From NCBI RefSeq assembly GCF_017571475.1, contig NZ_JAGETW010000001.1:372001-436000 (forward strand): a stretch of 64,000 bases of DNA, read 5' to 3'. Shown piece by piece: positions 50,534 through 60,500 of the stretch. The position numbers and the translations under genes were made by a program. Position 1 is the first letter of the stretch. The number at the start of each line of letters is the position of its first letter. The notes under the pieces are model-generated. The model was not told where the DNA came from and searched no databases. It saw only the letters and a list, made by a program, of their open reading frames with translations. This stretch comes from Thiomicrorhabdus sp. 6S3-12. GTDB lineage: Bacteria > Pseudomonadota > Gammaproteobacteria > Thiomicrospirales > Thiomicrospiraceae.

Positions 50534-51771
50534 AAATCCTACGCATTGCCGGACGCAACCTTTGGCGTTATCAGCGTCGAACGCTCTTGACCACCCTACT
50601 GATTACGCTTGGGGTGGTAGCCATGCTACTGTTCATCAGCACCTCTGGCTCCTTTAAAAATATGATGATCGGGCAAATTACCGACTCAATGCTCGGCCAT
50701 CTGCAGATTCACAAAAAAGGCTATGTATCCTCCATCGACAGCTTGCCGCTGACCATGAATATGAAACCGAAAATGGTGGACAAAGCCGAAGAAGCACTCG
50801 ACGCCATTCCGGAAATCGAGGGTTGGTCACCGCGTTTGAAATTCGGTGCGATGTTCAGCAACTTTAACGAAACCACCAATATCCGCCTCAACGGCGTTCT
50901 GCCGGAAAGGGAAATTCAGGCCTGCCCGGACTTACCGGGACGCATCCTCGGCGAGCAACCGCAACAACTGGTCGAACCCGGCAAGATACTGATTCCCGAA
51001 CTGATCGCCAAAGGACTCAAGGTTAAAGTCGGCGACTCCATTGTGCTTGTCGCCACCAACCGCGACGGTTCGGTCAACGGCATGAATTTTCAAGTATCCG
51101 GTATCCTTGAAGGGCTTTCCGGACCCGGCGGTCGCGACGGTTATCTGCACCTCGACGATGCCCGTGAACTGCTTCGTCTGGAGAGTAATGAAATCAGCGA
51201 AATTGCCATACGCCTCAAATCGCCCGAGCAGCAGAAAGCGGTACTGCAAAAACTGCAACAAACCCTCGGCACGCTCCAGAATCAACAGGGCAAACCGGCT
51301 TTCGAAATTCACAGCTGGGAAAAACTTTCGCCATTCTCCAACATCGCCAATATGATTGATCTGATGACTTTGTTTATCAAGATTATGCTGGTAGCGATCG
51401 TCCTTATCAGCGTAATGAACGTCATGATTATGGCGGTTTATGAACGCGTCCGAGAAATCGGAACTCTGGCGGCAATGGGCACCCAGCCGGGAACCATCCT
51501 CAAACTGTTCATTACCGAAGGGCTATTGCTCGGTATCGCCGGTGCGCTGATCGGCGTATTGATCAGTGCGCTGGTGATTTTCGGCCTGCAACAGGCGGAA
51601 CTGAGCTTCTCATTCGGCCGCCAAAGCGGCTTGATTCTCGATCCGCAACTGGCACTCAAGGACGTTCTTTTCGCCTCGCTGATTGTCATCGCCGCCGCCG
51701 TAATCGCCAGTTTACAGCCGGCTTGGAAAGCGTCCAAACTGAACCCGGTCGATGCTTTGCGTCAAGTTTAA
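50530..51771 (+). CDS. ABC transporter permease, FtsX/MacB type
   Basis: A 413-aa permease with one N-terminal helix (RRTLLTTLLITLGVVAMLLF near residue 17), a periplasmic domain of about 220 residues and three C-terminal helices (about 270-410). It contains YERVREIGTLAAMGTQPGTIL near 298 and ends ASLQPAWKASKLNPVDALRQV, the classic FtsX-family ending. Translationally coupled to the ATPase. The domain layout matches LolC/E and MacB, which act on envelope substrates. Confidence 0.94.
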   Translation: MKILRIAGRNLWRYQRRTLLTTLLITLGVVAMLLFISTSGSFKNMMIGQITDSMLGHLQIHKKGYVSSIDSLPLTMNMKPKMVDKAEEALDAIPEIEGWSPRLKFGAMFSNFNETTNIRLNGVLPEREIQACPDLPGRILGEQPQQLVEPGKILIPELIAKGLKVKVGDSIVLVATNRDGSVNGMNFQVSGILEGLSGPGGRDGYLHLDDARELLRLESNEISEIAIRLKSPEQQKAVLQKLQQTLGTLQNQQGKPAFEIHSWEKLSPFSNIANMIDLMTLFIKIMLVAIVLISVMNVMIMAVYERVREIGTLAAMGTQPGTILKLFITEGLLLGIAGALIGVLISALVIFGLQQAELSFSFGRQSGLILDPQLALKDVLFASLIVIAAAVIASLQPAWKASKLNPVDALRQV

Positions 51772-51790
51772 CCTGTACGGAGCCCAATCG

Positions 51791-52540
51791 ATGAAATCTC
51801 TGCTCATCCCGTTTTTGCTGCTCACAAGCAGCTTAAGTTTAATTCCCGTTCAGGCGCAGGATTCCACTGCGGCCAACGAACTACTGCTGGAAGTCGACCA
51901 ACGCCTGCAGCCGCAAAGCTACGAAATGTACCGCAAGCTGATCAATATCGAACCGAACGGCAAACAGAAATCCTTTGTGCTGTACACGGTCAAAAAGGGT
52001 AAGGATAAAATGCTGGCACTGTTCCTCGACCCGGCCAGCGAGCGCGGACGTTCCAGCCTGCGTATCGGCGAGAATATGTGGCTGTACATTCCCAATGTCG
52101 GCAAGCCGTTGCGCATTACCAGCCTGCAGTCGGTAGTCGGCGGCGTTTTCAATAACTCCGACATTCTGCAACTCGACTACAGTGTCGAATACGACGCCAC
52201 GGAGATGTTCGAAGAAGAACAGCACTACCTGCTGACCCTGAAAGCGAAAAGCCGCAGCGTTGCCTATGACCAGCTGAAAATGTGGGTCGACAAAGAATAC
52301 AAAACACCACTGAAAATCGAAGCCTATTCGGCCAGCGGCATGCTCATCAAAACGCTGCACTACAGCAAAATCAAGGACTTCGGTAACGGCTATATCCGCC
52401 CGGCCATGCTGGAAACCGACAGCCCTCTGTATAAAGGCTACAAATCGGTGATGCTGTTTGACGGCATCAAGCCGCGCGAATTCAATGATGAGGTTTTCTC
52501 GCTGAATTATATGGACAAGGCCGGTGAGCTTAGAGAATGA
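51791..52540 (+). CDS. LolA-like outer-membrane lipoprotein-sorting protein
   Basis: A 249-aa periplasmic protein. I chose ATG at 51791 (MKSLLIPFLLLTSSLSLIPVQAQ), preceded by GGAG, because it yields a clean signal peptide; an upstream in-frame start at 51752 overlaps the permease. The mature part resembles the LolA-like fold family annotated as outer membrane lipoprotein-sorting protein (MLALFLDPASERGRSSLRIGENMWLYIP near residue 75, then VEYDATEMFEEEQHYLLTLKAK). It overlaps the following barrel gene by 4 bp. Probably carries a lipid or lipoprotein between the ABC permease and the outer membrane; inference from fold and context. Confidence 0.85.
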   Translation: MKSLLIPFLLLTSSLSLIPVQAQDSTAANELLLEVDQRLQPQSYEMYRKLINIEPNGKQKSFVLYTVKKGKDKMLALFLDPASERGRSSLRIGENMWLYIPNVGKPLRITSLQSVVGGVFNNSDILQLDYSVEYDATEMFEEEQHYLLTLKAKSRSVAYDQLKMWVDKEYKTPLKIEAYSASGMLIKTLHYSKIKDFGNGYIRPAMLETDSPLYKGYKSVMLFDGIKPREFNDEVFSLNYMDKAGELRE

Positions 52541-53793
52541 GATTTGCACTTGCACTGCTGATCGCCCTGACGGCATTCAACAGTCAGGCGGAAGATTTCA
52601 GTTTCGACCTTCAGGCTTATCAGAAAAAGCCGTATGAGTTTTTCGGTCATGCCGACCTGATGACAACACATCTGCAAGTCGACGAAAACGCAGCCTTGAG
52701 CCGTTTAAGCTTTCGCGATCAATCACCGCAGGACTTTCAGCGATACTACGGAGAGCTGGAACTGAACGGCCTGTATCGTTTCGACAACAGTCTCATCAGC
52801 TTCCGCGGCTTGGGCAACTATCAGCACGACACCCTGCAAACGCTGAACGATCGCACCATTCAGGAACTTTACTGGCAACTTCAACCGACAACCTCATGGC
52901 AATTCGACATAGGCAAAAAAGCAGTCAAATGGGGAAAAGGCTATGCGTGGAACCCGGTTGGCTTTATCGAACGCCCCAAAAACCCGGACGACCCAGAGGT
53001 TAACCGTGAAGGTTATGTCATGCTCGGTTCGGAATGGACTCACAGCCTTAACGGATCAATCCGAAATATCAGCGGCGGCCTGTACGCCCTGCCGATAAGT
53101 GAAGCCGTCAACAGCGACCTGGACGACAGCGACACGCTTTTAATGGCAGCCAAGCTTTCACTGCTGATCGACATGACCGATCTCGATTTTTACCTGAGCC
53201 GTTCTTCGGAGAGCAAGAGTTCCCTGGGAATCAGTTTTGCCAGTAACCTTAGCAGCAATCTCGAAGTGCACGGTGACTTTGTCTGGCGCGAAGCCGTGGA
53301 GCGCCCTCTGCTGATGGATGGAGTCTTACAAAACCGCAGCGACTCCGAATTCCAAAGCCTGATCGGTTTACGCTATCTGGACAGCCGTGAAATCACCTGG
53401 ATTCTGGAATGGCTGCATCAGCCTCAAGCCTACAGTACCGATGAAATGCGCACCTTCTATCAACTGGCCGCCAGCGAAGACCTAAATGACCTGCAACTGG
53501 CGCAACAGGCAAGAGCGGCCGGTTACGGCCTGAGCAATGCCGGACGCAACAGTCTTTATCTGCGCGCCAGCCTCAAAGACTGGCTGGACATAGTGTATCT
53601 CAATGCCGCGCTCACGCTTTTCTACAACCCGGAAGACCACAGCAGCGCCGTAACCCCGGAATGGGTCTATATCCCTTTGAAAAATCATGAATTGCGTTTA
53701 AGAGCGGGTTTTCTGCAGGGAAGCCGCTGGAGCGAATATGCTGAAAAACTGAGTGACCGCAAAGTCGAATTACGCTGGCGCTGGTATTTTTAG
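52537..53793 (+). CDS. Predicted outer-membrane beta-barrel protein, unknown
   Basis: A 418-aa protein with a signal peptide (MRFALALLIALTAFNSQA) and a mature region full of alternating-hydrophobicity strands, ending KVELRWRWYF with the terminal aromatic residue typical of outer-membrane barrels. I do not recognise a family. It contains DIGKKAVKWGKGYAWNPVGF near residue 125, which looks conserved. Translationally coupled to the LolA-like gene; last of the ABC-ABC-LolA-barrel operon. Likely the outer-membrane end of that system. Confidence 0.8.
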   Translation: MRFALALLIALTAFNSQAEDFSFDLQAYQKKPYEFFGHADLMTTHLQVDENAALSRLSFRDQSPQDFQRYYGELELNGLYRFDNSLISFRGLGNYQHDTLQTLNDRTIQELYWQLQPTTSWQFDIGKKAVKWGKGYAWNPVGFIERPKNPDDPEVNREGYVMLGSEWTHSLNGSIRNISGGLYALPISEAVNSDLDDSDTLLMAAKLSLLIDMTDLDFYLSRSSESKSSLGISFASNLSSNLEVHGDFVWREAVERPLLMDGVLQNRSDSEFQSLIGLRYLDSREITWILEWLHQPQAYSTDEMRTFYQLAASEDLNDLQLAQQARAAGYGLSNAGRNSLYLRASLKDWLDIVYLNAALTLFYNPEDHSSAVTPEWVYIPLKNHELRLRAGFLQGSRWSEYAEKLSDRKVELRWRWYF

Positions 53794-53804
53794 AGGATAC
53801 TTTC

Positions 53805-54143
53805 TCAGTGTCCGGAACTTTTTGAGAAGAGATTAATCACCATGACACCGGCCAGAATCAAAGCGATCCCCAACATCGCCGCCGGGTCGAGCTTCTGATC
53901 GTACAGCCACCAGCCGATCACGGCAATAAGGACAATCCCCAGCCCGGCCCAGACCGCATAGGCGATACCGAGCGGAATCTGTTTCAGACTCAGCGAAAGG
54001 AAATAGAACGCGATTGCATAGCCGATTACGACCACCAGCGTAGGCCCTAAACGGGTAAAGCCGTCACTGGCTTTCAGTGCCGAAGTGGCAAAGACTTCAG
54101 CGACCGTCGCCAAAGCCAAAAAAAGCCAGTATTTCATATTCAA
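53805..54143 (-). CDS. Small multidrug resistance (SMR) family transporter
   Basis: A 112-aa protein with four transmembrane helices. The first has [21 protein letters not shown] with the membrane glutamate essential for proton coupling in EmrE, and [20 protein letters not shown] in the third carries the family signature. It ends 12 bp from the convergent barrel gene. Could export quaternary ammonium compounds or, as a Gdx/SugE-type, guanidinium; the sequence reads closer to the EmrE type. Confidence 0.9.
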   Translation of the reverse strand: MNMKYWLFLALATVAEVFATSALKASDGFTRLGPTLVVVIGYAIAFYFLSLSLKQIPLGIAYAVWAGLGIVLIAVIGWWLYDQKLDPAAMLGIALILAGVMVINLFSKSSGH

Positions 54144-54169
54144 TCCTTTGTTTCCGCTGATCTCTTGTA

Positions 54170-55843
54170 TCAGATCTCAATATCAATCGGTTTTCGGCTG
54201 TTAAAAGCGCTCTCGAGCTTATCATAGAGCATCTCCAACGTATCGCCGGTGGCATATTCGGCCACAGCAATATGCAAATCCCCCAGACGATCCTTCAACT
54301 TATGGGCAAAAATGGTTGCCGCGTCAATGTCCGAGTAGGTAGCCAGAATCGCGTACCGCTGCGGCCCGAGCTTGCCGAAATAATCCGACTTCCTCAAAAA
54401 AGGCAGCACTTTGCGTTTAATCAGTTTGACATCCTCTGTCTCGAACGCCAAAAGCGCAAACGGTTCCAGATGACGCTGCGAACGCGCCATCTCTTTTTCG
54501 ATCAGCTCTTCGAACACCAGGGCATTATAAGCCTGTGTCTTACTGTCTTTCTGCAGAATCTTTTTCAACTGCTCCTTGGCTTCCTGATCGGAATAGTGAT
54601 GCCGGTCGTCCGCTTTGTCGAGTGCGAAACCGGCCGCATAATATTTCAGATAAGGAACCAGTAACCCGGTATAGACGAACATCGAGAGCATCACTACCCC
54701 GAGAACGATCGCCATAAAAGCCTCTCGATAGATAAAATCTTCGGGCAGAGCAAAGACCATAATCACCGCCAACCCGCCTTTCATTCCGGCCAGTGTCAAT
54801 GCGCCGGACCAGCGAAAAGGATGTTTCTTCCACCAGATCAACGGCGAAATCATCAAAAAGCGAATTAATGTCGTCAAAACAAAGACCAGCAGAATTTCCA
54901 GATGATATTTCCACAGCAGCTGCAAATCGACCACACTGGCGATGGCGACAAAAATCACCCCGTTAGCAAAGAAACCGAGATAGTGCGCCTCCTTTCGGTA
55001 GGCGCGGAAATTGACCTCGGAAGCGCTTTCGCTGTTCAGAAAACCATACAACGCCGAAGCGTCGAGCTTTTTATAGTGGCCCTCCTTGTCGAACAGGTAT
55101 TTGAACAACAGAATCGTGACCACAACGCCCATAATCCCGGATACGCCCTGATGCTCGCTGACCAGAAACGCCATACTGGCCATAATATACAGCGAGAGAA
55201 ATTGTTCGACGCTGTCGGAGAAAAACTTGAACGCATAATAGCCCATCAGCCCGACCGCCAGCCCGATCAGCACCGACTCAAACAGCATCTTCCCGAAATT
55301 CAGCGTGAACTGCGAAAAGGCAAAATCATGCCCCGATATCAAAGGCAATGCGACAAAGAAGAAAATCATCATCGCTGTTATATCGTTAAACAGGCTCTCA
55401 CCCTCGGCATACAGTTTGAGTTTTACCGGCAGCTTGAAATGCCCGAAAATCGATGTCACCGAAACCACATCGGTCGCCATTAAAGGAGCAAACAGCGCCA
55501 GCAGTACACCGATGGCAAAGTGATATTCCGGCAGCACCAGATAGGTGATGCCGATCGCCAGTGCAATCGACAGAATAACGGCTATCAGCGAAAGATAGGT
55601 GATGGCCGCCAGATTGTTTTTCAGCTCACTGCGCGACACGCCCAGAACATCGGGAATCAGAATAATCGGCAGCATCAGATAGACGATTTCAGGAAAAAAA
55701 TCTCCGAAAGCCTGCAGATCGAAGACAAAATTGGCCAGATAAGCCAGAAAAATCGAACTTAAGGCAAAGGGAACCCTGAAACGCTCTTCAAAAAAGCGCG
55801 CCAGCAGCACCACTGAAAGAATCAGGGTAAACAACAGCAGCAT
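54170..55843 (-). CDS. CPA1-type cation:proton antiporter
   Basis: A 557-aa membrane protein with about 12 helices in residues 1-400 and a cytoplasmic C-terminal tail of about 150 residues. [17 protein letters not shown] near residue 117 holds the first conserved transport segment and [22 protein letters not shown] near 147 the NhaP-type ND motif. Later [16 protein letters not shown] matches the family. The tail has no recognised RCK domain. Likely Na+ (or K+)/H+ exchange for pH control. It lies 26 bp before the SMR gene in the same direction. Confidence 0.88.
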   Translation of the reverse strand: MLLLFTLILSVVLLARFFEERFRVPFALSSIFLAYLANFVFDLQAFGDFFPEIVYLMLPIILIPDVLGVSRSELKNNLAAITYLSLIAVILSIALAIGITYLVLPEYHFAIGVLLALFAPLMATDVVSVTSIFGHFKLPVKLKLYAEGESLFNDITAMMIFFFVALPLISGHDFAFSQFTLNFGKMLFESVLIGLAVGLMGYYAFKFFSDSVEQFLSLYIMASMAFLVSEHQGVSGIMGVVVTILLFKYLFDKEGHYKKLDASALYGFLNSESASEVNFRAYRKEAHYLGFFANGVIFVAIASVVDLQLLWKYHLEILLVFVLTTLIRFLMISPLIWWKKHPFRWSGALTLAGMKGGLAVIMVFALPEDFIYREAFMAIVLGVVMLSMFVYTGLLVPYLKYYAAGFALDKADDRHHYSDQEAKEQLKKILQKDSKTQAYNALVFEELIEKEMARSQRHLEPFALLAFETEDVKLIKRKVLPFLRKSDYFGKLGPQRYAILATYSDIDAATIFAHKLKDRLGDLHIAVAEYATGDTLEMLYDKLESAFNSRKPIDIEI

Positions 55844-55895
55844 ACGGACTCCCTAAGAATGCCAAATTCCCTTTATCAGAAAAGGGTCTTTGTTA

Positions 55896-57146
55896 TTAAA
55901 CCCGATTTTCGTTGCGAATCAATTGAGAGATATTATGAATCCGCGTTTTTTCGATCTGCTCGGAAATCTCTTTACCTTGATACCCTTGCGCGATAATCGC
56001 TTTATTATCAACTTGGGAAGCCGCTTCCAGCACTTCCAGCCAGAAGGCCTTCTGCGGATAAGCCACTTGTTCATAGCCCAGACGCCCTCGCGCATCCGCC
56101 ATACAGGCGGTGAGAATTTTCTCGAAGCCTTCCGCATCTTTATAGGCGCCGCAGTTCTGCAAGACTTTGTGATAGGTTTTCGGTTTCAGGTAAGGTTTAC
56201 CCTCCTTATCCAACCCGTTATGAATCAGACCGTGATATTCGGTCACCTTAAGCGCAAACTGCTCGACCTTTTTCGGCACGCGATAACGCTGGCACAGCGC
56301 TTTAACCAGCGGGATACCGGCCGCTTCATGACCGTGATGTTTCGGCCAAAGCTCTTTTGGCGTAATTCCTTTACCGAGATCGTGCACCAGAGCGGCAAAG
56401 CGTACCGACAAATCGTCGCTTAACTGACAGGCCGACTCCAGCACCATCATGGTATGAATCCACACATCCCCTTCCGGGTGATGCTTCTCCGGCTGGGTCA
56501 CACCGTGCAGCGCATCCAGTTCCGGGAAAAGCACGCCAGTGGCTCCGACAGCGTCAAGCACCTCGAAAAAACGGCTTGGCTGCGGTGAATTTAAGACCTT
56601 CACTACCTCCTGCCAGACACGTTCCGGCGTCAATTCGGCCAGTTCACCGCTGGCGGTCATCTCGCTCATGAGCAGCCGGGTCTCCTCGGCCAGTTCAAAA
56701 CCGAAAGGTGCCAGTTTGGCGGCAAAACGCGCCACCCTCAACACCCGCAAAGGATCTTCGCTGAAAGCCGGTGAGACATGGCGCAGAATCCGCGCCTGAA
56801 GGTCCTTCTGCCCGCCGTAAGGATCGATAATCTCGCCATCTTCGCTACGGGCCATGGCATTAATCGTCAGGTCGCGACGGATCAGATCATCCTCTAAAGT
56901 CACCGAAGGATCGGCAAAAACTTCAAAACCGTGATAACCGCTGCCCTGCTTGCGCTCAGTACGCGCCAGAGCATACTCTTCATGCGTTTGCGGATGCAGA
57001 AAAACCGGAAAATCCTTACCGACCTGCTCAAAGCCTTTATCGAGCATCGCTTGCGGCGTCGCGCCGACGACGACCCAGTCACGATCATAAACCTCTATAC
57101 CCAAAAGCGCATCGCGGACCGCGCCGCCGACCAGATAAACCTGCAT
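55896..57146 (-). CDS. cca: CCA tRNA nucleotidyltransferase with HD domain
   Basis: Adds the 3' CCA end to tRNAs. The 416-aa product has the nucleotidyltransferase core [28 protein letters not shown] with the DxD-type metal site, [10 protein letters not shown] near residue 90, an RNA-binding region ([15 protein letters not shown] near 136) and a C-terminal HD phosphohydrolase domain ([14 protein letters not shown] near 250, HHGHEAAG). This is the longer multifunctional type. It stands after a terminator and upstream of the antiporter. Confidence 0.96.
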   Translation of the reverse strand: MQVYLVGGAVRDALLGIEVYDRDWVVVGATPQAMLDKGFEQVGKDFPVFLHPQTHEEYALARTERKQGSGYHGFEVFADPSVTLEDDLIRRDLTINAMARSEDGEIIDPYGGQKDLQARILRHVSPAFSEDPLRVLRVARFAAKLAPFGFELAEETRLLMSEMTASGELAELTPERVWQEVVKVLNSPQPSRFFEVLDAVGATGVLFPELDALHGVTQPEKHHPEGDVWIHTMMVLESACQLSDDLSVRFAALVHDLGKGITPKELWPKHHGHEAAGIPLVKALCQRYRVPKKVEQFALKVTEYHGLIHNGLDKEGKPYLKPKTYHKVLQNCGAYKDAEGFEKILTACMADARGRLGYEQVAYPQKAFWLEVLEAASQVDNKAIIAQGYQGKEISEQIEKTRIHNISQLIRNENRV

Positions 57147-57181
57147 CCCTAAACCTATCTAAAAACGGTGCTGAAAAATAA

Positions 57182-57205
57182 AAAAGCCGTCAAGTGACGG
57201 CTTTT
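57182..57205 (-). terminator. Terminator after the NDUFA9-like gene
   Basis: Stem GCCGTCA (57186-57192) and TGACGGC (57195-57201), flanked by A5 and T4. The minus strand continues into TTTATTTTT. It separates the NDUFA9-like gene from cca. Confidence 0.88.
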
Positions 57206-57233
57206 GATGAAATCGTTGCGTCCTGTAAGAGGA

Positions 57234-58190
57234 TCAGTCACGATTCGCGTACTTACGATAGCTATTATAGCGTTCGCGCTGATGTTTTGGCGCGGCGTAA
57301 CCGGCAATCACCCACTCGATACTGGCCGGCTCAAAGCCGAAAAGCTCAGCAAACGACTGATCGGTCACGGCATCTTTCTTCAAGGTCAGCAACTGCGATT
57401 TATTCACCGACTTGAATGGCGCCAAACCGCCCAGAGCCGCCATAATTCTGGCATTCAGATTACACATCGGGAAAATCACCGCATCTTCGATCTGCATTTT
57501 GTCGGCAACCAGGCGACCAAGTTGTTTCAAACTCATCGCTTCATTACCGGCGACTTCCAACTTGTGACCGAAGGTAGCCGGATTTTTGATCGACGCGACC
57601 ATGGCTTCGGCAAAATCTCTAACCCACAGCGGCTGAACTTCAGTGCCTGAATTTGCAACCATCAGCACCGGCATGCGTTGCAGCTGTTTAACAAACGGCG
57701 CGGTCGTATCGTCATCTTCACCAATCAGCAGACCGGCTTTGAAGACCGTAACCTTGGCATTTGCCACGGTATTCATATGGTTGTCCAGTTCGGCCAGCGA
57801 ACCCAGCCAGCAGTGGCTGTCCTGTTCGGTGCTCGCGCCGATGCGCGACAAGCTCAGAACACGCTCGACTCCGGCGCTCTCCATAGCCGTTTTCAGCTTA
57901 AGAGAAACATAATCAAGATCGTCCTTCTCCACCAATTCGGTACCGGTAGAACGATCAGCAATCAGATTAATAACGATTTTCGAGCCCTTCAACAGCGCTG
58001 CCAGCGCCTCGGCATTATCATACGAATCCAGCTGAACAAGCTTGGTTTGCGGATAAAGAGCAAACTCGCGGAAACGCTCCGGACGGCGAACCACGACCTG
58101 TGTCTGATAGCCTGCTTTCGAAAGCTGATTCACCACCGCACGACCAACAAACCCTGTGCCGCCAAAGACGGTGACTTGATTTCCTAACAT
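57234..58190 (-). CDS. NAD(P)H-binding NDUFA9-like (atypical short-chain dehydrogenase) protein
   Basis: A 318-aa protein with an N-terminal Rossmann fold, VTVFGGTGFVGRAVVNQLSKAG (GxxGxxG) at residue 7, followed by VVRRPER and VINLIADRSTG. Layout matches the complex I NDUFA9 subunit family found in many Proteobacteria, members of which are also annotated as NAD-dependent epimerases. The catalytic Tyr-Lys pair of true epimerases is not evident. Substrate unknown. Divergent from ycgL. Confidence 0.87.
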   Translation of the reverse strand: MLGNQVTVFGGTGFVGRAVVNQLSKAGYQTQVVVRRPERFREFALYPQTKLVQLDSYDNAEALAALLKGSKIVINLIADRSTGTELVEKDDLDYVSLKLKTAMESAGVERVLSLSRIGASTEQDSHCWLGSLAELDNHMNTVANAKVTVFKAGLLIGEDDDTTAPFVKQLQRMPVLMVANSGTEVQPLWVRDFAEAMVASIKNPATFGHKLEVAGNEAMSLKQLGRLVADKMQIEDAVIFPMCNLNARIMAALGGLAPFKSVNKSQLLTLKKDAVTDQSFAELFGFEPASIEWVIAGYAAPKHQRERYNSYRKYANRD

Positions 58191-58341
58191 CTTTAAAATC
58201 CAATTTTATTTTTCAAATCCGCAAAGGATAATCAATCAGCCGCGTGTTGGTCAAGTATTTCATGGTCTCGACCTGCGGAAGTTTTTGGTACAATAGCCGG
58301 CTAATTAATTTAATAATTTCAGTGAAATAGGCTTTTTTATT

Positions 58342-58638
58342 ATGCAAGCAATAAAAGTTTCTGCGTACCGCAGCCCGAAAAAAGAGGAGCTTTACCTCTT
58401 TGTTCCGCATGAGGATGGACTCGAGAAACTGCCTAAAGAACTTTTAGTAATGTTCGGCGAGCCGCAGCATGTCATTGACTTTGACCTGACCCCGGATCGT
58501 AAAATGGCGCGTGAAGATGCCGCCGAAGTTTATAAATCGGTAACCACCAAAGGCTTCTTTATGCAGATGCCCCCTACGGAAGTCGAAAAAATCAGCGACT
58601 ACGCACCACCTCCGGAAAACCTGGACAATATTTATTAA
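58342..58638 (+). CDS. YcgL domain protein
   Basis: A 98-aa soluble protein of the YcgL (DUF709) family. It opens MQAIKVSAYRSPKKEELYLFVP, has LPKELLVMFGEPQHVIDFDL in the middle and ends FFMQMPPTEVEKISDY..PPPENLD, which is the family pattern. Function is unknown. It lies 90 bp before the superoxide dismutase gene in the same direction. Confidence 0.9.
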   Translation: MQAIKVSAYRSPKKEELYLFVPHEDGLEKLPKELLVMFGEPQHVIDFDLTPDRKMAREDAAEVYKSVTTKGFFMQMPPTEVEKISDYAPPPENLDNIY

Positions 58639-58728
58639 AACAGCAAGGCTACGTGTATTTACAAATAGCAGACGCTAGCTACAATAACTATTCGACGTTT
58701 TAATTCACCGAGATAAAAGGAAACCATC

Positions 58729-59340
58729 ATGGCATTTACGCTACCGGATCTACCTTATGATTACGATGCGCTGGAAGTCTCTATCGACGCGCGTACCATG
58801 GAAATTCACCACACCAAACACCACAATACGTACATCACTAACCTGAACAACGCCATTGCGGATACCGAATATGCGGACAAGTCTCTGGAAGAACTGGTTA
58901 AGAATGCCGGATCAATTTCTCCTGCGGTGCGTAACAACGGTGGTGGTCACTGGAACCACGCTTTCTTCTGGGAAGTTATGACCGGCGACAGCATGGGTAC
59001 ACCAAGCGGCGCTCTGGCTGACGACATCAACGCGACTTTCGGTAGCCTTGATGCGATGAAAGAGAAATTCAACACCGCCGGTGCAACCCGTTTCGGTTCA
59101 GGCTGGGCTTGGCTAACCGTTTCTGCAGACGGCAAACTGGAAATCTCTTCTACGCCGAATCAGGACAACCCGCTAATGGACGTTGCCGAAACCAAAGGGA
59201 CGCCTATTCTTGGTCTTGACGTTTGGGAACACGCTTACTACCTGCGTTACCAGAACCTGCGTCCTGCATACATGCAAGCGTGGTGGGATGTCGTCAACTG
59301 GAACAAGGTTGAAGAGCTGTACACTGCCGCTAAGAAGTAA
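58729..59340 (+). CDS. sodA: Superoxide dismutase, Mn/Fe family
   Basis: Destroys superoxide in the cytoplasm. The 203-aa protein has metal ligands His in [17 protein letters not shown] near residue 28, His in [15 protein letters not shown] near 75, and Asp/His in [17 protein letters not shown] near 164. The GGHWNH segment and NQDNPLM near 145 match Mn-type rather than Fe-type enzymes, so I use sodA; metal use is not certain from sequence, and cambialistic enzymes exist. Confidence 0.92.
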   Translation: MAFTLPDLPYDYDALEVSIDARTMEIHHTKHHNTYITNLNNAIADTEYADKSLEELVKNAGSISPAVRNNGGGHWNHAFFWEVMTGDSMGTPSGALADDINATFGSLDAMKEKFNTAGATRFGSGWAWLTVSADGKLEISSTPNQDNPLMDVAETKGTPILGLDVWEHAYYLRYQNLRPAYMQAWWDVVNWNKVEELYTAAKK

Positions 59341-59378
59341 TTCCAAGCGACTGCGAACACCAGCAGACAGAACCCGAA

Positions 59379-59405
59379 AAGCCGGATTTCACTCCGGCTT
59401 TTTTA
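59379..59405. terminator. Bidirectional terminator after sodA
   Basis: Perfect stem AAGCCGGA (59379-59386) and TCCGGCTT (59393-59400), flanked by A and T runs. It lies between convergent sodA and the SMP-30-like gene. Confidence 0.92.
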
Positions 59406-59428
59406 TTACTGCGAAAAAGTCTGAATCC

Positions 59429-60295
59429 TTAATCCTGCAGATCTCTGATCCAAACTTTGTTCTCCATAAACGACGGAATCAACACTCGGTTGCGCTGGCT
59501 GTCCAGCCCCAGATCCGCAGGCGATTGCATATCTTCAAACAGCGTTTTCGGCGCCTTGCCATCCTGCCATTGCAGGACGGCCTTGGCGGTCCAGCTTGAG
59601 AAAATCACTTTTCCGGTGACATCTTCAACCAGTCCGTCCAGACGGTTAAAAGGCATTTTTTCGCTGCGCAACAGCTTCCCTTTAAGATCGAAGTGGTGCA
59701 CGTCCCCGCTACCGATGGTCACCATCAACAATTCGTCATTCTTTTCCAGAATCCCGTTCGGACGCCCCAAATCCATATCCTTGACCAGTGTCGTCAATTC
59801 GCCCTGCGGGCTGATATGATAAATGGCATCCTTGCCGTTCGGCTTAAAGCCTTCCTTGACGCCACTGTCCGTCACCCAGACACCGCCTTGCGAGGCCGGC
59901 GTCACACCGTTCAGAAAGCCGGCATCCGGTACCGGAATTTCCAATAGTGGCTTACCTTCCGGCAAAGAGAAAATGCGCACACGGTCGATATCGGCCACAT
60001 ACAGACGGCTGCCGATCGCCACCATACCTTTAGGCGCATTCAAGACCACTCCATGCTTGCCGCCTTCGACCCATTTCAGCTGCTCCACTTCCCCCTGAGG
60101 ATTCAGCAAGGAAATAAAGCCGTTATTATCCTTGCCGAACGGACTGCCGTTAATATTGGCAACATAATAACGATCCGTCTTAACCGAGTACTCGACAGAC
60201 TCCGGCGTCGCGAAACCGACATTTTCAACGGTCATATCGGCATTCGCCGCCAGCGAAAAACAGCCACAAAGCAACCCCAGCCATAATCGTTTCAT
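59429..60295 (-). CDS. SMP-30/gluconolactonase-like secreted beta-propeller
   Basis: A 288-aa protein. I chose ATG at 60295 (MKRLWLGLLCGCFSLAANA) because it gives a signal peptide and has GGAGAG upstream; a longer in-frame start at 60574 adds 93 residues that overlap the divergent LysE gene and look non-coding. Repeated propeller segments such as YYVANINGSPFGKDN, GSRLYVADIDRVRIF and GVWVTDSGVKEGF follow, consistent with an SMP-30 or NHL-type fold. Substrate unknown. Confidence 0.85.
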   Translation of the reverse strand: MKRLWLGLLCGCFSLAANADMTVENVGFATPESVEYSVKTDRYYVANINGSPFGKDNNGFISLLNPQGEVEQLKWVEGGKHGVVLNAPKGMVAIGSRLYVADIDRVRIFSLPEGKPLLEIPVPDAGFLNGVTPASQGGVWVTDSGVKEGFKPNGKDAIYHISPQGELTTLVKDMDLGRPNGILEKNDELLMVTIGSGDVHHFDLKGKLLRSEKMPFNRLDGLVEDVTGKVIFSSWTAKAVLQWQDGKAPKTLFEDMQSPADLGLDSQRNRVLIPSFMENKVWIRDLQD

Positions 60296-60500
60296 AAGAG
60301 ATTCTCTCCAAAATAATCCTGTAAATCGTGCCATTGCAATAATACGTTTTTTTACGCAAAACTGAACAGTTATTTTACTTCCATTTGATCGCGTCAACAG
60401 CATGCGCAGAATCGCGCGTATATCCCCGCTATAATAAAACCCGACCGGCCCGAAAACGCAGCCGCACAAGTTTTTTGAACATTCAACAAAGGCGAAAACC

